A stretch of DNA of 64,000 bases from Gemmataceae bacterium (GTDB taxonomy: Bacteria > Planctomycetota > Planctomycetia > Gemmatales > Gemmataceae): positions 4,433,006 through 4,497,005 of the forward strand of contig LR594584.1 of the NCBI GenBank assembly GCA_901538445.1, read 5' to 3'. Positions within the stretch are counted from its first letter, which is position 1; the number at the start of each line of letters is the position of its first letter. The position numbers were made by a program, and so were the translations under genes. The notes under the pieces were generated by a model, which had not been told where the DNA came from, did no database searches, and was given only the letters and a program-made list of their open reading frames with translations. This document shows, piece by piece, positions 8,874 to 18,800 of this stretch.

Positions 8874-9782
8874 TCACCGCTTCACGTTGTTGAGCGTCTC
8901 GAGCGCCACGAGCAGGGCGTGGGTGCCCTTGCGGCCCATGCCCTGGGCGCGGACCGCCTCGTAGAGCTGCTTGGCGAGCCCGAGGCCGGGCAGCGACAGG
9001 TTCATCTTCTCGGCCTCGGCCAGCGCGATGCCCATGTCCTTGATGAAGTGCTCGACGTAGAACCCGGGCTCGAAGTTCCGCGCCAGCATCCGCGGCCCGA
9101 GCACCTCCAGCGCCTTGCTCCCGGCCGCCCCGACGCTCACGCTCTTGAACACCGTCTCCAGGTCGAGCCCGGCCTTGTATCCGTACAAGAGCCCCTCGCA
9201 CACCGCGATCATGTTCGACGAGATGAGGATCTGGTTCACCATCTTCGTGTGCTGCCCGGCCCCGGCCGCGCCCTGGTGAACGATCGTCTTGCCCATCGCC
9301 TCGAAGATCGGCTGCACCGCCGCGACGACCTCTTTCTCGCCGCCGATCATGATGGAAAGGGCCGCGTTCTTCGCGCCCACGTCGCCGCCGGACACCGGCG
9401 CGTCGAGGGCCGCCACGCCCTTCCCCTTCGCCGCCTCGTATATCTCCTTGGCGAGGCTCGGCTCGCTGGTCGTCATGTCCACGAGGACGGTGCCGGGCTT
9501 CGACCCGGCCAGCGCGCCGTCGGCCCCGAGGAACACCTCGCGGACGTCCTTCGGGAACCCGACGATGGCGAACACCACGTCGGAGTTCGCGGCGACCTCT
9601 TTCGGGGTCGCGGCGGCCTTCGCGCCGAGGTCGAGGAGCGGTTGGAGTTTGTCGGCGCTGCGGTTATAGACCGTCGCGGTGAACCCCTTCGCCATGGCGT
9701 GCTGGCACATCCACCGGCCCATGACGCCGGTGCCGATCCAGCCGATTCGGGTCTTTCCGGGTTGTGCGACGGGAATGGCCAT
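8874..9782 (-). CDS. NAD(P)-dependent beta-hydroxyacid dehydrogenase (3-hydroxyisobutyrate dehydrogenase family)
   Basis: The protein has 302 residues, the usual length. The Rossmann motif GWIGTGVMG (14-22) binds NAD(P). The substrate loop [16 protein letters not shown] (128-143) and the catalytic Lys180 in GQHTKMVNQ are present. The C-terminal helical domain contains [18 protein letters not shown]. Such enzymes oxidise 3-hydroxyisobutyrate, tartronate semialdehyde or related short hydroxyacids; the exact substrate cannot be read from sequence. It probably acts in the cytoplasm. It is divergent from the lipase gene, with a 127-bp gap containing a perfect 18-bp palindrome. Confidence 0.9.
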   Translation of the reverse strand: MAIPVAQPGKTRIGWIGTGVMGRWMCQHAMAKGFTATVYNRSADKLQPLLDLGAKAAATPKEVAANSDVVFAIVGFPKDVREVFLGADGALAGSKPGTVLVDMTTSEPSLAKEIYEAAKGKGVAALDAPVSGGDVGAKNAALSIMIGGEKEVVAAVQPIFEAMGKTIVHQGAAGAGQHTKMVNQILISSNMIAVCEGLLYGYKAGLDLETVFKSVSVGAAGSKALEVLGPRMLARNFEPGFYVEHFIKDMGIALAEAEKMNLSLPGLGLAKQLYEAVRAQGMGRKGTHALLVALETLNNVKR

Positions 9783-9868
9783 TGCGTGGTTCTCGTGAAG
9801 GGAATATGTTGGTTTGATTCATGCCGGGCGGTGCGCCCGGTCGCACAGAAACGGTGTACACGAAAGCC

Positions 9869-9886
9869 GGCCCGTTGCAACGGGCC
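9869..9886. promoter_or_regulatory. Perfect 18-bp palindrome in a divergent promoter region
   Basis: GGCCCGTTGCAACGGGCC is fully self-complementary. It lies between the divergent dehydrogenase (start 9782) and lipase (start 9910) genes, 24 bp before the latter. A shared operator is plausible; nothing else supports it. Confidence 0.35.
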
Positions 9887-9909
9887 GCCGGCGTTGTGGG
9901 GTCAAGGAC

Positions 9910-10692
9910 GTGATCGAGACCGAGTCGCTCATTCCGCAGTTGGCCGCCCCGATCGTGCTCGCTCCTGGTTTGGGAGGGTACAACCGCGTGTCGGCGTGCG
10001 GGCAGACGTTGCGGAACTACTTCCCCGGCGTCCCCGAGTTGCTCGAAGCGGCCGGGAACCGGGTGATCGTCGCCCGGGTCAGCCCGACCGACGGCGTGGC
10101 CCGGCGGGCCGCCGACCTGAAGCGGTTCATCGGGGCCGCGGTGCCGACCGGCCCGTTCCACCTCATCGGCCACAGCATGGGCGGGCTCGACTCGCGGTAC
10201 ATGACCGCGAAGCTGGGCATGGAGGGCCGCGTGCTGTCGGTCACCACGGTGGGCACCCCGCACCGCGGGAGCACGTTCGCCGACTGGGGCGTCGGCCGGT
10301 TCGCCCGGCTCGTGCTGCCCCTGCTGAAGTGGCTCGGCATCCCGCACCAGGCGTTCTTCGACCTCACGACCGACGCGTGCCGCCGGTTCAACGAAGAGGT
10401 GCTCGACGTGCCCGGGGTGCGGTACTACTCGGTGGCCGGCGACTGCGAGCGGTCGCTGCTCGGGCCGGAGTGGTTCCTGCCGTACTCGGTGGTGACGAAG
10501 GCCGAGGGGGCCAACGACGGCGTCGTGTCGGTCGCGAGCGCCGCGTGGGGCGAGCACAGCGAGGTGTGGTCCGGCGACCACCTGAACCTCGTGAACTGGC
10601 CGAACCGGTACGCCCGCCGCCGCGGCGGCTGGCCCGGCATCGCCCCGGACTACGGCCGCATCGTCCGCCGCCTGGCGCAGGCCGGGTTCTGA
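9910..10692 (+). CDS. Lipase/alpha-beta hydrolase (triacylglycerol lipase-like)
   Basis: From the GTG at 9910 the product is 260 residues. The frame stays open upstream to a TTG at 9814, but that stretch is Arg-rich and looks non-coding. Lipase hallmarks: the oxyanion-loop segment PIVLAPGLGGY near the N-terminus, then the nucleophile elbow GHSMGG (Ser89) and GTPHRGS, the pattern of Pseudomonas/Burkholderia-type triacylglycerol lipases. NDGVVSVASA and the GDHLNLVNW segment, likely supplying the catalytic His, follow. No signal peptide is visible with this start, so secretion is uncertain. It hydrolyses an ester, probably lipid; the substrate is not determined. It converges on the SDR gene, with a palindrome between them. 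Confidence 0.85.
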   Translation: MIETESLIPQLAAPIVLAPGLGGYNRVSACGQTLRNYFPGVPELLEAAGNRVIVARVSPTDGVARRAADLKRFIGAAVPTGPFHLIGHSMGGLDSRYMTAKLGMEGRVLSVTTVGTPHRGSTFADWGVGRFARLVLPLLKWLGIPHQAFFDLTTDACRRFNEEVLDVPGVRYYSVAGDCERSLLGPEWFLPYSVVTKAEGANDGVVSVASAAWGEHSEVWSGDHLNLVNWPNRYARRRGGWPGIAPDYGRIVRRLAQAGF

Positions 10693-10695
10693 GTC

Positions 10696-10783
10696 ACGTT
10701 TCGCGTTGAGCGTTTCGCGTTCCACGTTCAGAACGCGGCCGCTGGGTTTTGACGTTGAACGCGAAACGTCAAACGCGAAACGT
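10696..10783. repeat. Imperfect palindrome between convergent genes
   Basis: Arms of about 33 bp built from repeated TTTCGCGTT and AACGCGAAA words (10696-10728 and 10751-10783) face each other around a short centre. The repeat fills the gap between the lipase stop (10692) and the SDR stop (10783). It could act as a bidirectional terminator. The internally repeated words suggest expansion of a short unit. Confidence 0.7.
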
Positions 10784-11538
10784 TACCCCCGCCCCACGAA
10801 CGGCATCTGGGTCGCCATCACGGTCATGAACAGCACGTTCGCGTCGAGCGGCAGGCCGGCCATGTAGACGACCGCCTTCGCCACGCACTCCACGTCCATC
10901 GTCGGCTCGACCGCGACGACTCCGCTGGCCTGCATCACGCCGTCCTTCATGCGGGCGGTCATCTCGGTGCCGGCGTTGCCGATGTCGATCTGCCCGACCG
11001 CGATGTCGTACTTGCGGCCGTCGAGCGCCGCCGCCTTCGTCAGTCCCGTGACGGCGTGCTTCGTTGCGGTGTACGAGGCCGAGTTCGGCCGCGGGGTGTG
11101 CGCCGAGATCGAGCCGTTGTTGATAATCCGCCCGCCCCGCGGCGACTGCGCTTTCATGACGCGGAAGGCGTTCTGAATGCAGTAGAAGACCCCGCTCAGG
11201 TTCACGTCCACGACCTGACGCCACTTCTCGAAGCTGAGGTCTTCGAGCGGCACCGGCGGCGCACCCGTGCCGGCGTTGTTGAACAGCAGATCGACCCGGC
11301 CGAACGCCTCGACGGTCCGCGCGAAGAGTTGCTTCACGGCCGCCGGGTCGGTGACGTCGGTGGGCACGCACAGCACCCGCGAGCCGACCGGCGCGAGTGC
11401 GGCGGTGGCGTCGAGCGCGTCGGCCCGGCGGCCCACGAGCGCGACCGCCCAGCCCTCGCGCAACAGCGCAAGCGCCGCGGCCCGCCCGATCCCCGACCCG
11501 GCCCCGGTGACGACCGCGACTTTACCGTTGGGTTGCAT
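10783..11538 (-). CDS. Short-chain dehydrogenase/reductase
   Basis: This 251-residue classical SDR has the cofactor motif TGAGSGIG (11-18), NNAG (87-90), the catalytic Ser143, Tyr156 and Lys160 (YTATK) and a C-terminal tail [11 protein letters not shown]. The Arg residues after the first beta-strand (GRRAD) suggest a preference for NADP. Substrate is unknown; the family acts on alcohols, sugars and acyl intermediates. Upstream (11539-11833) lies only palindrome A2 and the end of the esterase gene. Confidence 0.9.
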   Translation of the reverse strand: MQPNGKVAVVTGAGSGIGRAAALALLREGWAVALVGRRADALDATAALAPVGSRVLCVPTDVTDPAAVKQLFARTVEAFGRVDLLFNNAGTGAPPVPLEDLSFEKWRQVVDVNLSGVFYCIQNAFRVMKAQSPRGGRIINNGSISAHTPRPNSASYTATKHAVTGLTKAAALDGRKYDIAVGQIDIGNAGTEMTARMKDGVMQASGVVAVEPTMDVECVAKAVVYMAGLPLDANVLFMTVMATQMPFVGRG

Positions 11539-11625
11539 GGTGTTTCCTTACGCGGATCGCTCACGGCGCGAACGGACCACAGACCACGGTGGGCGCAACG
11601 GGTGACGGGCGCAGCGCCGGGCGTA

Positions 11626-11794
11626 CCCCCTCACCCGCGACTCGAAGACTCGTCGCGACCTCTCCCCCAAGATCGGGGGAGAGGTGTTGCCCCTGCGCTA
11701 CCCTCCACCTCTCCGAGAGGGCCGACCGCCCCCACCTCTCCCCCGATTTCTGGGGGAGAGGTCGCGACGAGTCTTCGAGTCGCGGGTGAGGGGG
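11626..11794. repeat. Palindromic repeat, family A copy 2
   Basis: The outer arms (11626-11668 and 11752-11794) are a perfect 43-bp inverted repeat beginning CCCCCTCACCCGCGA and ending CGACCTCTCCCCC. Nested inside are GGGGGAGAGGT and ACCTCTCCCCC arms. It lies 39 bp downstream of the esterase stop, within the 295-bp gap 11539-11833. The perfect arm identity suggests recent spread or gene conversion. Confidence 0.9.
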
Positions 11795-11833
11795 TGACGT
11801 GCGAAGGAATCACTGGGCGCGCAGGCCGCTCGG

Positions 11834-12721
11834 TTACTTCGCCTTCAGGTGCTTGTCGAAGAACGCGACCAGCGCCTTTTCGGCGGCTTCGGCGTCCTTG
11901 CCCTTGAACCCGTGGCCGGCCCCGTCGAGCGTCAGCAGTTCGGCCTCGACGTTCGCGGCCTTCAGCTTGTCGACGAGCCACACGGCCTGCTCGTGGGCGA
12001 CGTACTTGTCCTCGCTCCCGTGGATGCACAGCGTCGGGGCCGCGTTCGGCGTCACCCAGTACAGCGGGCTCGCCTTGATGTGGGCCGCGCGGGCCGCCTC
12101 CAGGTTCCCGCCCAGGAACAGCGGGAGCACCTCGGCCGCGTCCACGCTCTTGCCGTACGACTTCGTGAAGTCGCTCGGGCCGTACACGTTGACGACGCAC
12201 TTCACCTTGCTCGACTGCTCCGGGTTCCCGCCGGTCCCCTCGAACTCCTTGACGTCGCCGGTGACGGCGAGGAACTGTGCGAGGTGCCCGCCGGCCGAGC
12301 CGCCCGTGACGCCGATGCGCTCGGGGTCGATGTTGTACTTCTTCGCGTTGGCCCGCAGCCACCGCACGGCCGCCTTCGTGTCGTGAATGGCGGCCGGGAA
12401 CGGGTACTTCGGCGCGAGCCTGTACGACACCGTGACGGCGACGTACCCGCGCTCGGCCATGCGGACGATCTGCTGGTCGTACCCCTCGCGCTTCCCGGCC
12501 CGGAACCCGCCGCCGTGGATGAACAGCACGCACGGGAACGGCCCGTCGCCGGCCTTCGGCCGCGCCATGTCGAGCTTCAGGTGCTGGTCGTCGGGGTTCG
12601 TGTACTCGATGCCGGCCTCGAAGGTGACGGTGTCGGGGACCGTCGGACCTTTCTGTTGGGCCGGGGCCGCGGTGACCGCGACGAGAACCGCGAGCGGCAG
12701 CGCTAAGAGGAATCGGAGCAT
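11834..12721 (-). CDS. Secreted alpha/beta hydrolase, BD-FAE/esterase-lipase type
   Basis: From ATG 12721 the product is 295 residues with a signal peptide (MLRFLLALPLAVLVAVTAAPA). The frame opens further upstream but that part overlaps the divergent gene and is not coding-like. The oxyanion motif IHGGGF (68-73), the nucleophile Ser142 in GGSAGG, the acid in HGSEDKY and the His in GAGHGF form a hormone-sensitive-lipase-type triad. Such enzymes in planctomycetes sit among polysaccharide-degrading genes and remove ester groups such as acetyl or feruloyl from carbohydrates; the substrate here is inferred only. It is divergent from the PVC dehydrogenase gene (115-bp shared upstream region). Confidence 0.88.
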   Translation of the reverse strand: MLRFLLALPLAVLVAVTAAPAQQKGPTVPDTVTFEAGIEYTNPDDQHLKLDMARPKAGDGPFPCVLFIHGGGFRAGKREGYDQQIVRMAERGYVAVTVSYRLAPKYPFPAAIHDTKAAVRWLRANAKKYNIDPERIGVTGGSAGGHLAQFLAVTGDVKEFEGTGGNPEQSSKVKCVVNVYGPSDFTKSYGKSVDAAEVLPLFLGGNLEAARAAHIKASPLYWVTPNAAPTLCIHGSEDKYVAHEQAVWLVDKLKAANVEAELLTLDGAGHGFKGKDAEAAEKALVAFFDKHLKAK

Positions 12722-12836
12722 GAGGCGAGTCTCGGGAGGGTGGTTCGGGTAGATTGTAAGCCACACGCGGTTGCCGTCGCTGGTTTTCAACCCGTTCGGG
12801 GTATTGACCGAATCCGGATTGCTCGGAGCCTCACCC

Positions 12837-15656
12837 ATGCACGCCCGTCTCTCCCTCGTCGGCGTTCTGCTCCTCGCGAGCGCCGCGGCCGCACAGCCGC
12901 CGAAGAAGGCGCTGGAGGTGCCGAAGTCGGCCGACCCGCGGCTCACGGTCGAGTTGTTCGCGGCCGCCCCAGACGTCGTCCACCCGATCGCGCTCGACTT
13001 CGACGCCAAGGACCGCCTGCTCGTCGTCGAGAGCCACACGCACTTCCGCCCCGCGAACTACGACGGCCCGAAGGCCGACCGCATCCGCACGTTCGAGGAC
13101 ACCGACGGCGACGGGAGGGCCGACAAGATCACCACGTTCTTCGAAGGAATGACGTTCACGATGGACCTCGCCGTTCACCCGGACGGCTCGGTCTACGTCG
13201 CCACGCGGAACGAGATCATCCGGTTGCGCGACACGAAGGGCACCGGAACGGCCGACGAGAAGACCCGCATCGTGTTCCTGGAGACGAAAGGCAACTACCC
13301 GCACAACGGGCTGTGCGGGCTGTCGTTCGACTCCCGCGGCGACCTCACGTTCGGCATCGGCGAGAACCTCGGCGAGCCGTACAAGCTCGTCGGGGCCGAC
13401 GGCACCACGCTGACGGGCGGCGGCGAGGGTGGGAACGTCTACCACATCACCGCGGACGGCAAGAAGCTCCGCCGCGTCGCGACCGGGTTCTGGAACCCGT
13501 TCGGCTCGTGCCGCGACATCTTCGGCCGGCTGTTCGTCGTCGACAACGACCCGGACGCCTCGCCGCCGTGCCGGCTGCTGCACGTCGTCGAGGGCGGCGA
13601 CTACGGATTCCAGTTCCGCTACGGCCGCGCCGGCCGGCACCCGTTCCAGGCGTGGAACGGCGAACTCCCCGGCACGCTGCCGTATGTCGCCGGCACCGGC
13701 GAGTCGCCGTGCGAGGTCATCAGCTACGAGTCGGACGGCCTGCCCGCAGAGTACCTCGGCAACCTGCTCGTGCCGGCGTGGGCCGACCACCGCGTCGAGC
13801 GGTACGAGTTGAAGCCGCGCGGCGCGAGCTTCGGCGCGGAGCGCAAGCCGTTCATCCAGGGCGGGAAGGACTTCTACCCGTCCGGCCTGACGGTCGCGCC
13901 GGACGGCTCGCTGTTCGTGACCGACTGGGGCTCGAAGAGCTACCCGCTGCACGGCCACGGCGCGATCTGGCACGTCCGCACGAAGGACGCGAAGCCCGCG
14001 AAGCGCCCCGCCGACCCAAAGGAAGCGATCCTCAGCGCCGACCGCAAGACCCGCGAGGCCGCGGCGCGGTTACTGGCGAAGACTGATGACGGGTGCAAGG
14101 TGCTGCGCGAGTTGTGCATGGCGAACGATGTGCGAGTGCGAGCAGCGTCCCTCACAGCGCTCTTAGACGTTGATGACGGTGCCGCGCCCATCGGTGAAGT
14201 CTGGCGGAAAGACCCGTCAATCGGCATCCGGACGCTCACTCTCCGTGCGATGTTCGCCGGGCCAGAAGCTGTGGACCCCAAAGCCGCCCCGGCGCTTCGC
14301 GCCGGAGCGATCCCGCTCCTGGTGAACGGCATCGAAAGTGACGTCTACCCGCAACTGCTGTCAGAGACAGACGCCTTCGTCTTAACCGCCGCTGTCCAGC
14401 GACTTGCGCGCTCCGGCGAATTCCTTCTCGGGCTAGATGCCAGCAAATTGAGCCTGAAGCAGCGGATCGGCCTCCTCCTCGCGTGCCGTGCGTCCGGGCT
14501 CAAGGAGGCAACCAAGCAACTTCCCGACTTCCTCAAAGACGCAAACCCCGACGTGCGGTTCCTCGCGGTGAAGTGGGTGTCGGACGAGAAGCTCGCCGAG
14601 TTCCGGCCGCAGATCGTCGAGATGCTCAAGAACCCGAAGCTCGACCCGCGGGAGTTCGTCGGGCTGAGCACCGCACTCGCGCGGCTCGACGACAAGCCCG
14701 CGACCGAGAACAGCCTCGCCGACTACTTCCTCGAACGGCTCAAGGACAAGGCCGCCGCGCCCGCGACGCAGTTGTTGGCGCTGCGGGCCGTCCCCGCGAC
14801 GCACAAGAAGCTCACCACCGACCAACTCCTCGACCTGCTCAAGCACGACGACGCGGCGTTCCGCCTCGAAGCACTGCGTGCCCTGAAGGACCGCGGCGAC
14901 CCGAAGGCCGCGCCCGCAGTTCTGGCCATCGCAAAGGACGCGAAGCAATCGTCCGTCGTGCGGGCGCAGGCGCTCGTCACCCTCGCGGCGCTGAACGGTG
15001 CCGACGCCGACTTCCTCGTCGGACTGGCGAGTGACAATGATGTGTCACTGTCGCAGGAAGCGCTCCGGGCGCTGGTGCAAGTGAAGCTCACTCCGGCACA
15101 GCAAGAGAAGCTCGCCGCGCTCGCCAAGGACAAGCCCGACACCGAGCAGTTCGTGGCCCGCGTACTGGGCAAGCCGGTGAACGCCGGGCGGCCCGCGGCG
15201 AAGGATGTCGAATCGTGGCTCAAGCGCGTCGAGGGGCCGGGCGACCCGGAGGCCGGGCGGCGCGTCTTCGAGCACCCGAAGCTCGTCGGGTGCTACAAGT
15301 GCCACCAAGTCGAGGGCCGCGGCGCGAACGTCGGCCCGGACCTGAGCCTCATCGGCCGCACCGAGCGCCGGTGGGTCGTCGAGTCGATCCTCCAGCCGAG
15401 CAACGTCGTCGCCCCGCACTACCAGGCGTGGAAGATCGAGCTGGCCGACGGGCGCACCGTGACGGGGTTGCTCGTCGGCACGAACCTCGACGTGTCGGAG
15501 TACATCGACGACAAGGGGAACCGGTTCAAGGTGCCGGCCGCGGACGCGGTGGACGTGAAGGCGTCGGCCGTGTCGATCATGCCCGAGGGGCTGTTCGACA
15601 ACCTCACCGACCAGGAGGTCCGCGACCTGCTCGCGTACCTCGCCACGCGGAAGTGA
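12837..15656 (+). CDS. PVC-type membrane-bound dehydrogenase with HEAT repeats and c-type heme domain
   Basis: From ATG 12837 (939 aa) there is a signal peptide (MHARLSLVGVLLLASAAAA). Residues about 30-390 match the TIGR02604 membrane-bound dehydrogenase/propeller domain (LTVELFAAAPDVVHPIALDFDAKDR split over the start, later GGEGGNVYHI, FYPSGLTVAPDGS). Residues about 410-780 are HEAT-like repeats. The C-terminus is a TIGR02603 heme domain with CYKCH (Cys819, Cys822, His823), GPDLSLIG and the end LTDQEVRDLLAYLATRK. Known only in the PVC group and probably periplasmic, it may pass electrons from an oxidised sugar or alcohol to cytochrome; the substrate is unknown. Confidence 0.92.
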   Translation: MHARLSLVGVLLLASAAAAQPPKKALEVPKSADPRLTVELFAAAPDVVHPIALDFDAKDRLLVVESHTHFRPANYDGPKADRIRTFEDTDGDGRADKITTFFEGMTFTMDLAVHPDGSVYVATRNEIIRLRDTKGTGTADEKTRIVFLETKGNYPHNGLCGLSFDSRGDLTFGIGENLGEPYKLVGADGTTLTGGGEGGNVYHITADGKKLRRVATGFWNPFGSCRDIFGRLFVVDNDPDASPPCRLLHVVEGGDYGFQFRYGRAGRHPFQAWNGELPGTLPYVAGTGESPCEVISYESDGLPAEYLGNLLVPAWADHRVERYELKPRGASFGAERKPFIQGGKDFYPSGLTVAPDGSLFVTDWGSKSYPLHGHGAIWHVRTKDAKPAKRPADPKEAILSADRKTREAAARLLAKTDDGCKVLRELCMANDVRVRAASLTALLDVDDGAAPIGEVWRKDPSIGIRTLTLRAMFAGPEAVDPKAAPALRAGAIPLLVNGIESDVYPQLLSETDAFVLTAAVQRLARSGEFLLGLDASKLSLKQRIGLLLACRASGLKEATKQLPDFLKDANPDVRFLAVKWVSDEKLAEFRPQIVEMLKNPKLDPREFVGLSTALARLDDKPATENSLADYFLERLKDKAAAPATQLLALRAVPATHKKLTTDQLLDLLKHDDAAFRLEALRALKDRGDPKAAPAVLAIAKDAKQSSVVRAQALVTLAALNGADADFLVGLASDNDVSLSQEALRALVQVKLTPAQQEKLAALAKDKPDTEQFVARVLGKPVNAGRPAAKDVESWLKRVEGPGDPEAGRRVFEHPKLVGCYKCHQVEGRGANVGPDLSLIGRTERRWVVESILQPSNVVAPHYQAWKIELADGRTVTGLLVGTNLDVSEYIDDKGNRFKVPAADAVDVKASAVSIMPEGLFDNLTDQEVRDLLAYLATRK

Positions 15657-15678
15657 TCAGATCGTGCAGAAGACCGAT

Positions 15679-15798
15679 TAACCACAGAGTCACAGAGGGC
15701 ACAGAGAAGAAACTCGACCCGAGAGAGTGCGGGGCTTGATCGCAACTCTGGCCTCGGCCTTTTGTCTTCTCTCTGTGTCCTCTGTGGCTCTGTGGTTA
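15679..15798. repeat. Palindrome with CACAGAG-rich arms
   Basis: The left end TAACCACAGAGTCACAGAGG and its imperfect complement (arms about 15679-15713 and 15763-15798) flank an unrelated core. It begins 23 bp after the PVC dehydrogenase stop and ends 47 bp before the next gene. Elements with this CACAGAG wording are familiar in intergenic DNA of planctomycetes and other soil/freshwater bacteria (recalled, not searched). Confidence 0.8.
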
Positions 15799-15844
15799 CA
15801 CTTCGTTCTGTCCTCCCGCCCGCTTCCCCCTCGTGGGACCACTC

Positions 15845-18800
15845 ATGCCCCGCTCGCTCCTCGCGCTCGCCGCACTCCTCGCGCTCGCCTCGCACGCCCC
15901 GGCCCAGGACAAGCTCCCGGTGCGGCTGATCGCCGAGGCCGAGGACTTCGCGGTGAAGTCGCCGGGGTGGAAGGTCGTGCCGTACCGCGACAACTACTAC
16001 GCCTGCACGTTCGCGGTCACGTTCCTGTCGCGCATGGGGTGCCTCGGCGCGCCCGAGCAACTCGACGCCGGCAAGACGGCCGTCGCCGAGACGGTCGTGA
16101 ACGTCCCGTACGAAGACACCTACGACGTGATGGCCCGGTACGAGCAGCCGTTCCAGTTCTCGTGCGAGTTCACCGTGGAGGTGGAACAGGGCGGGAAGGT
16201 ACTCGCGTCGCTCCCGTGCGGGCGGCTGAACGACCCCAAAATCTGGGGGCTGAACGGGCACAAGCGGGTGCCGATGGAGCGGTACAGTTGGAGCGGCACC
16301 GATAATATCGTGTGGCAGCACCCGGGCACCGTAAAGCTCGCCGCCGGCCCCGCCACGCTGCGGCTCGTCGCGGCCGCGCAGCTCGAAAACGGCAAGGAGC
16401 GGGTGAACGCCGCCCGCCGGCACGTCGATGTCGTGTGCCTCACCAACGACAGGGCCGGCATCGCCGCACAGGCCAAGGCGAACTACCTGGAGTTCGACGG
16501 CTGGCTCGTGCAGGACGGCGACCTGTTCGTGCGGTTCACCAACCCCGCCGACGGGCTCGGGCCGGTGGTGCCGGTCGTCGCGGCGTTCGACCAGGGCCAG
16601 CACTCGCCGTACTACGTTCACGTCCGCGACTGGCCGAAGACGCAGGTGCTGAAATCGGGCCGCGTCGTGTCGCCGACGAAGTACCAGATCGCCGGGCCGC
16701 GGTCGGAGGCGGTGAAGCCGGACCAGCTCGCGCCCGTCGTCGAAGCGCCCAAGGGCGCGGTCCCCGACGACCAGTACCTGAAGCCCGGCGAGGCGTCGGG
16801 CTGGGTGCCGCTCGGGAACGTGTGCGACGCGCTGTACCACTCGCAGTGGTTCCCGCAGGCGCAGTACAAGGGCAAGGTGGAGGGGTTGCACCTGGGGCTG
16901 GAGTTCGGCGTGCCGGACGGCAAGGGCGGCATCAAGGTGGTGAAGGACGTCACCGTGAAGGGCACGCCGGCGGCGCTGTCGCCGGTCACGTTCGACGTCC
17001 CGGGCTGCGCGCACCCGGGTGCCGATCTCGCGAAGGCGATGGCGAAGCGGTACTGGGTGCCGCAGGTCCGCACGCAGAAGGAGGCGCTCGACTGGCTCAA
17101 CGCCGAGGTCGCGAAGTTCCCGAAGGTCGGCAGCGTGCCGAAGCGGATGCCCGTCTACGGCCTCATGAGCTTCAGCGGCGCGCTCGGGGCGTTCCCGGCC
17201 GAGGCGCAGCAACTCGCGGTCGCGCTCGGCGACAACACCGCGGTGAACGCCGCCGGCAAGAAGCGCGAGTTGGTCGCGCACTGGGGCGACCCGTCGGTCG
17301 CGTGGATTAAGAAGCAGGAGGCGACCCGAAAGGGCGGGTTCGACGACCTCGCGGTCGTCAGCTACGGCGACGAGATGCACCTCCCCGCGGTCCCGCTCAA
17401 GGACGACGAGTTCGCGGCGTGGCTCAAGGCGAAGGGAGTTGCGGTCGAGGGCGCGGTGAAGTACACCACCGACCGCAAGCACCCGCTGTACTACTACTCG
17501 CAGATCGCCGCCAAGGAGAAGGGCGGCGCGAGGTACGCCGAGGGCACCGCGTACTACCGCTCGAAGGGCGTGCTCACCGGCGCGAACTACTCCCCGCACG
17601 CGAACTTCCTCGTCACCGAGATCGACTACGTCCGCCCGTTCAAGCTCAAGGCGCTGTCGATGCCGTGGACCGAGGACTACGCGTGGCAGATCGCCGACTT
17701 CAGCCCGCAGGTCACCGGCTACCTCCTGAGCGGCCTGCGGGCCGGCGCGAAGTACGACGACCTGCCGGTCCACATGTACGTGATGCCGCACTCACCGGGG
17801 CAGATCCCGAGCGAGTTCCGCCAGAGCTTCTACACCGCGATGGCCCACGGCGCGAAGATGGTGAACTACTTCTGCGCCACGCCCTCGGCCGTCGGCAACA
17901 CCGAGAACTACCTCGACACCTACGACCTGCCGATGTGGAAGATGGTCCACCGCTGCACCCACGAGGCCGGCGTCTTCGAGGACTACGTCCTCGACGGGAA
18001 GGTGCGGCCGGCGAAGGTCGGGCTCCTGCTGTCGAGCGTCGATGAGTTGGTCACCGGCGTGAACAACTTCTCGCTCGCGCTGCACAACAACGAGCGCAAG
18101 GCGCTGTACCTCGCGCTGCGGCACGCCCAGGTGCCGGTCGACTTCCTGAGCGAGGACGACGTGATCGACGGCCGCGCGAAGGACTACGCCGTCATCTACG
18201 TCACGCAGCAGTACGTTCACTCGAAGTGCGTCGATGCGCTCCAGAAGTGGTGCGAGGCCGGTGGCACGGTGGTCGCGATGGCGGGCGGCGGGTTCTTCAA
18301 CGAGTTTCAGAAGGAGAACCCCGCGGCCGCGAAGCTGTACGGCGCGACCGGCCTCAAGATCGACACCGACCCGAACCTCGTGCCGAAGCACCTGCTGAAG
18401 GAGAACCAGCCGTTCCTGCCGAAGCACGACCTGCCGCGGTACGAGCCGGTGGACGCGGTGCAGTGGAACCTCGGCGGGCTCCCGAAGAAGGGCAAGGAGG
18501 ACGTGAACCAGCCGAGCCACGTGTACAACGTGCCGGTGATCGCGTGGAAGCAGCCGCTCGCGGTCGGCGACGGCACGGCGGTCGGCACGTTCAAGGACGG
18601 GTCGCCCGCGGTGGTCGTGAAGAAGCACGGTGCGGGCCGGGCGGTGCTGTTCGGGTTCCTCCCCGGGCTCGCGTACCTCAAGCACGCACTGCCGGTGCGG
18701 CCCGTGGACCGCGGTGCGAGCCCCGAGAGCTTCGCGCACTTCCTCCCGACCGGCATCGCCACGCACCTGCTCGCCCGCCTCGTGGACGACTTCCTCCCCC

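Noticed and set aside
9814-9909. N-terminal extension of the lipase from the TTG at 9814
   Set aside because: The 32 extra residues are Arg/His-rich, have no ribosome site and cover a palindrome; the conserved part begins after the GTG at 9910.
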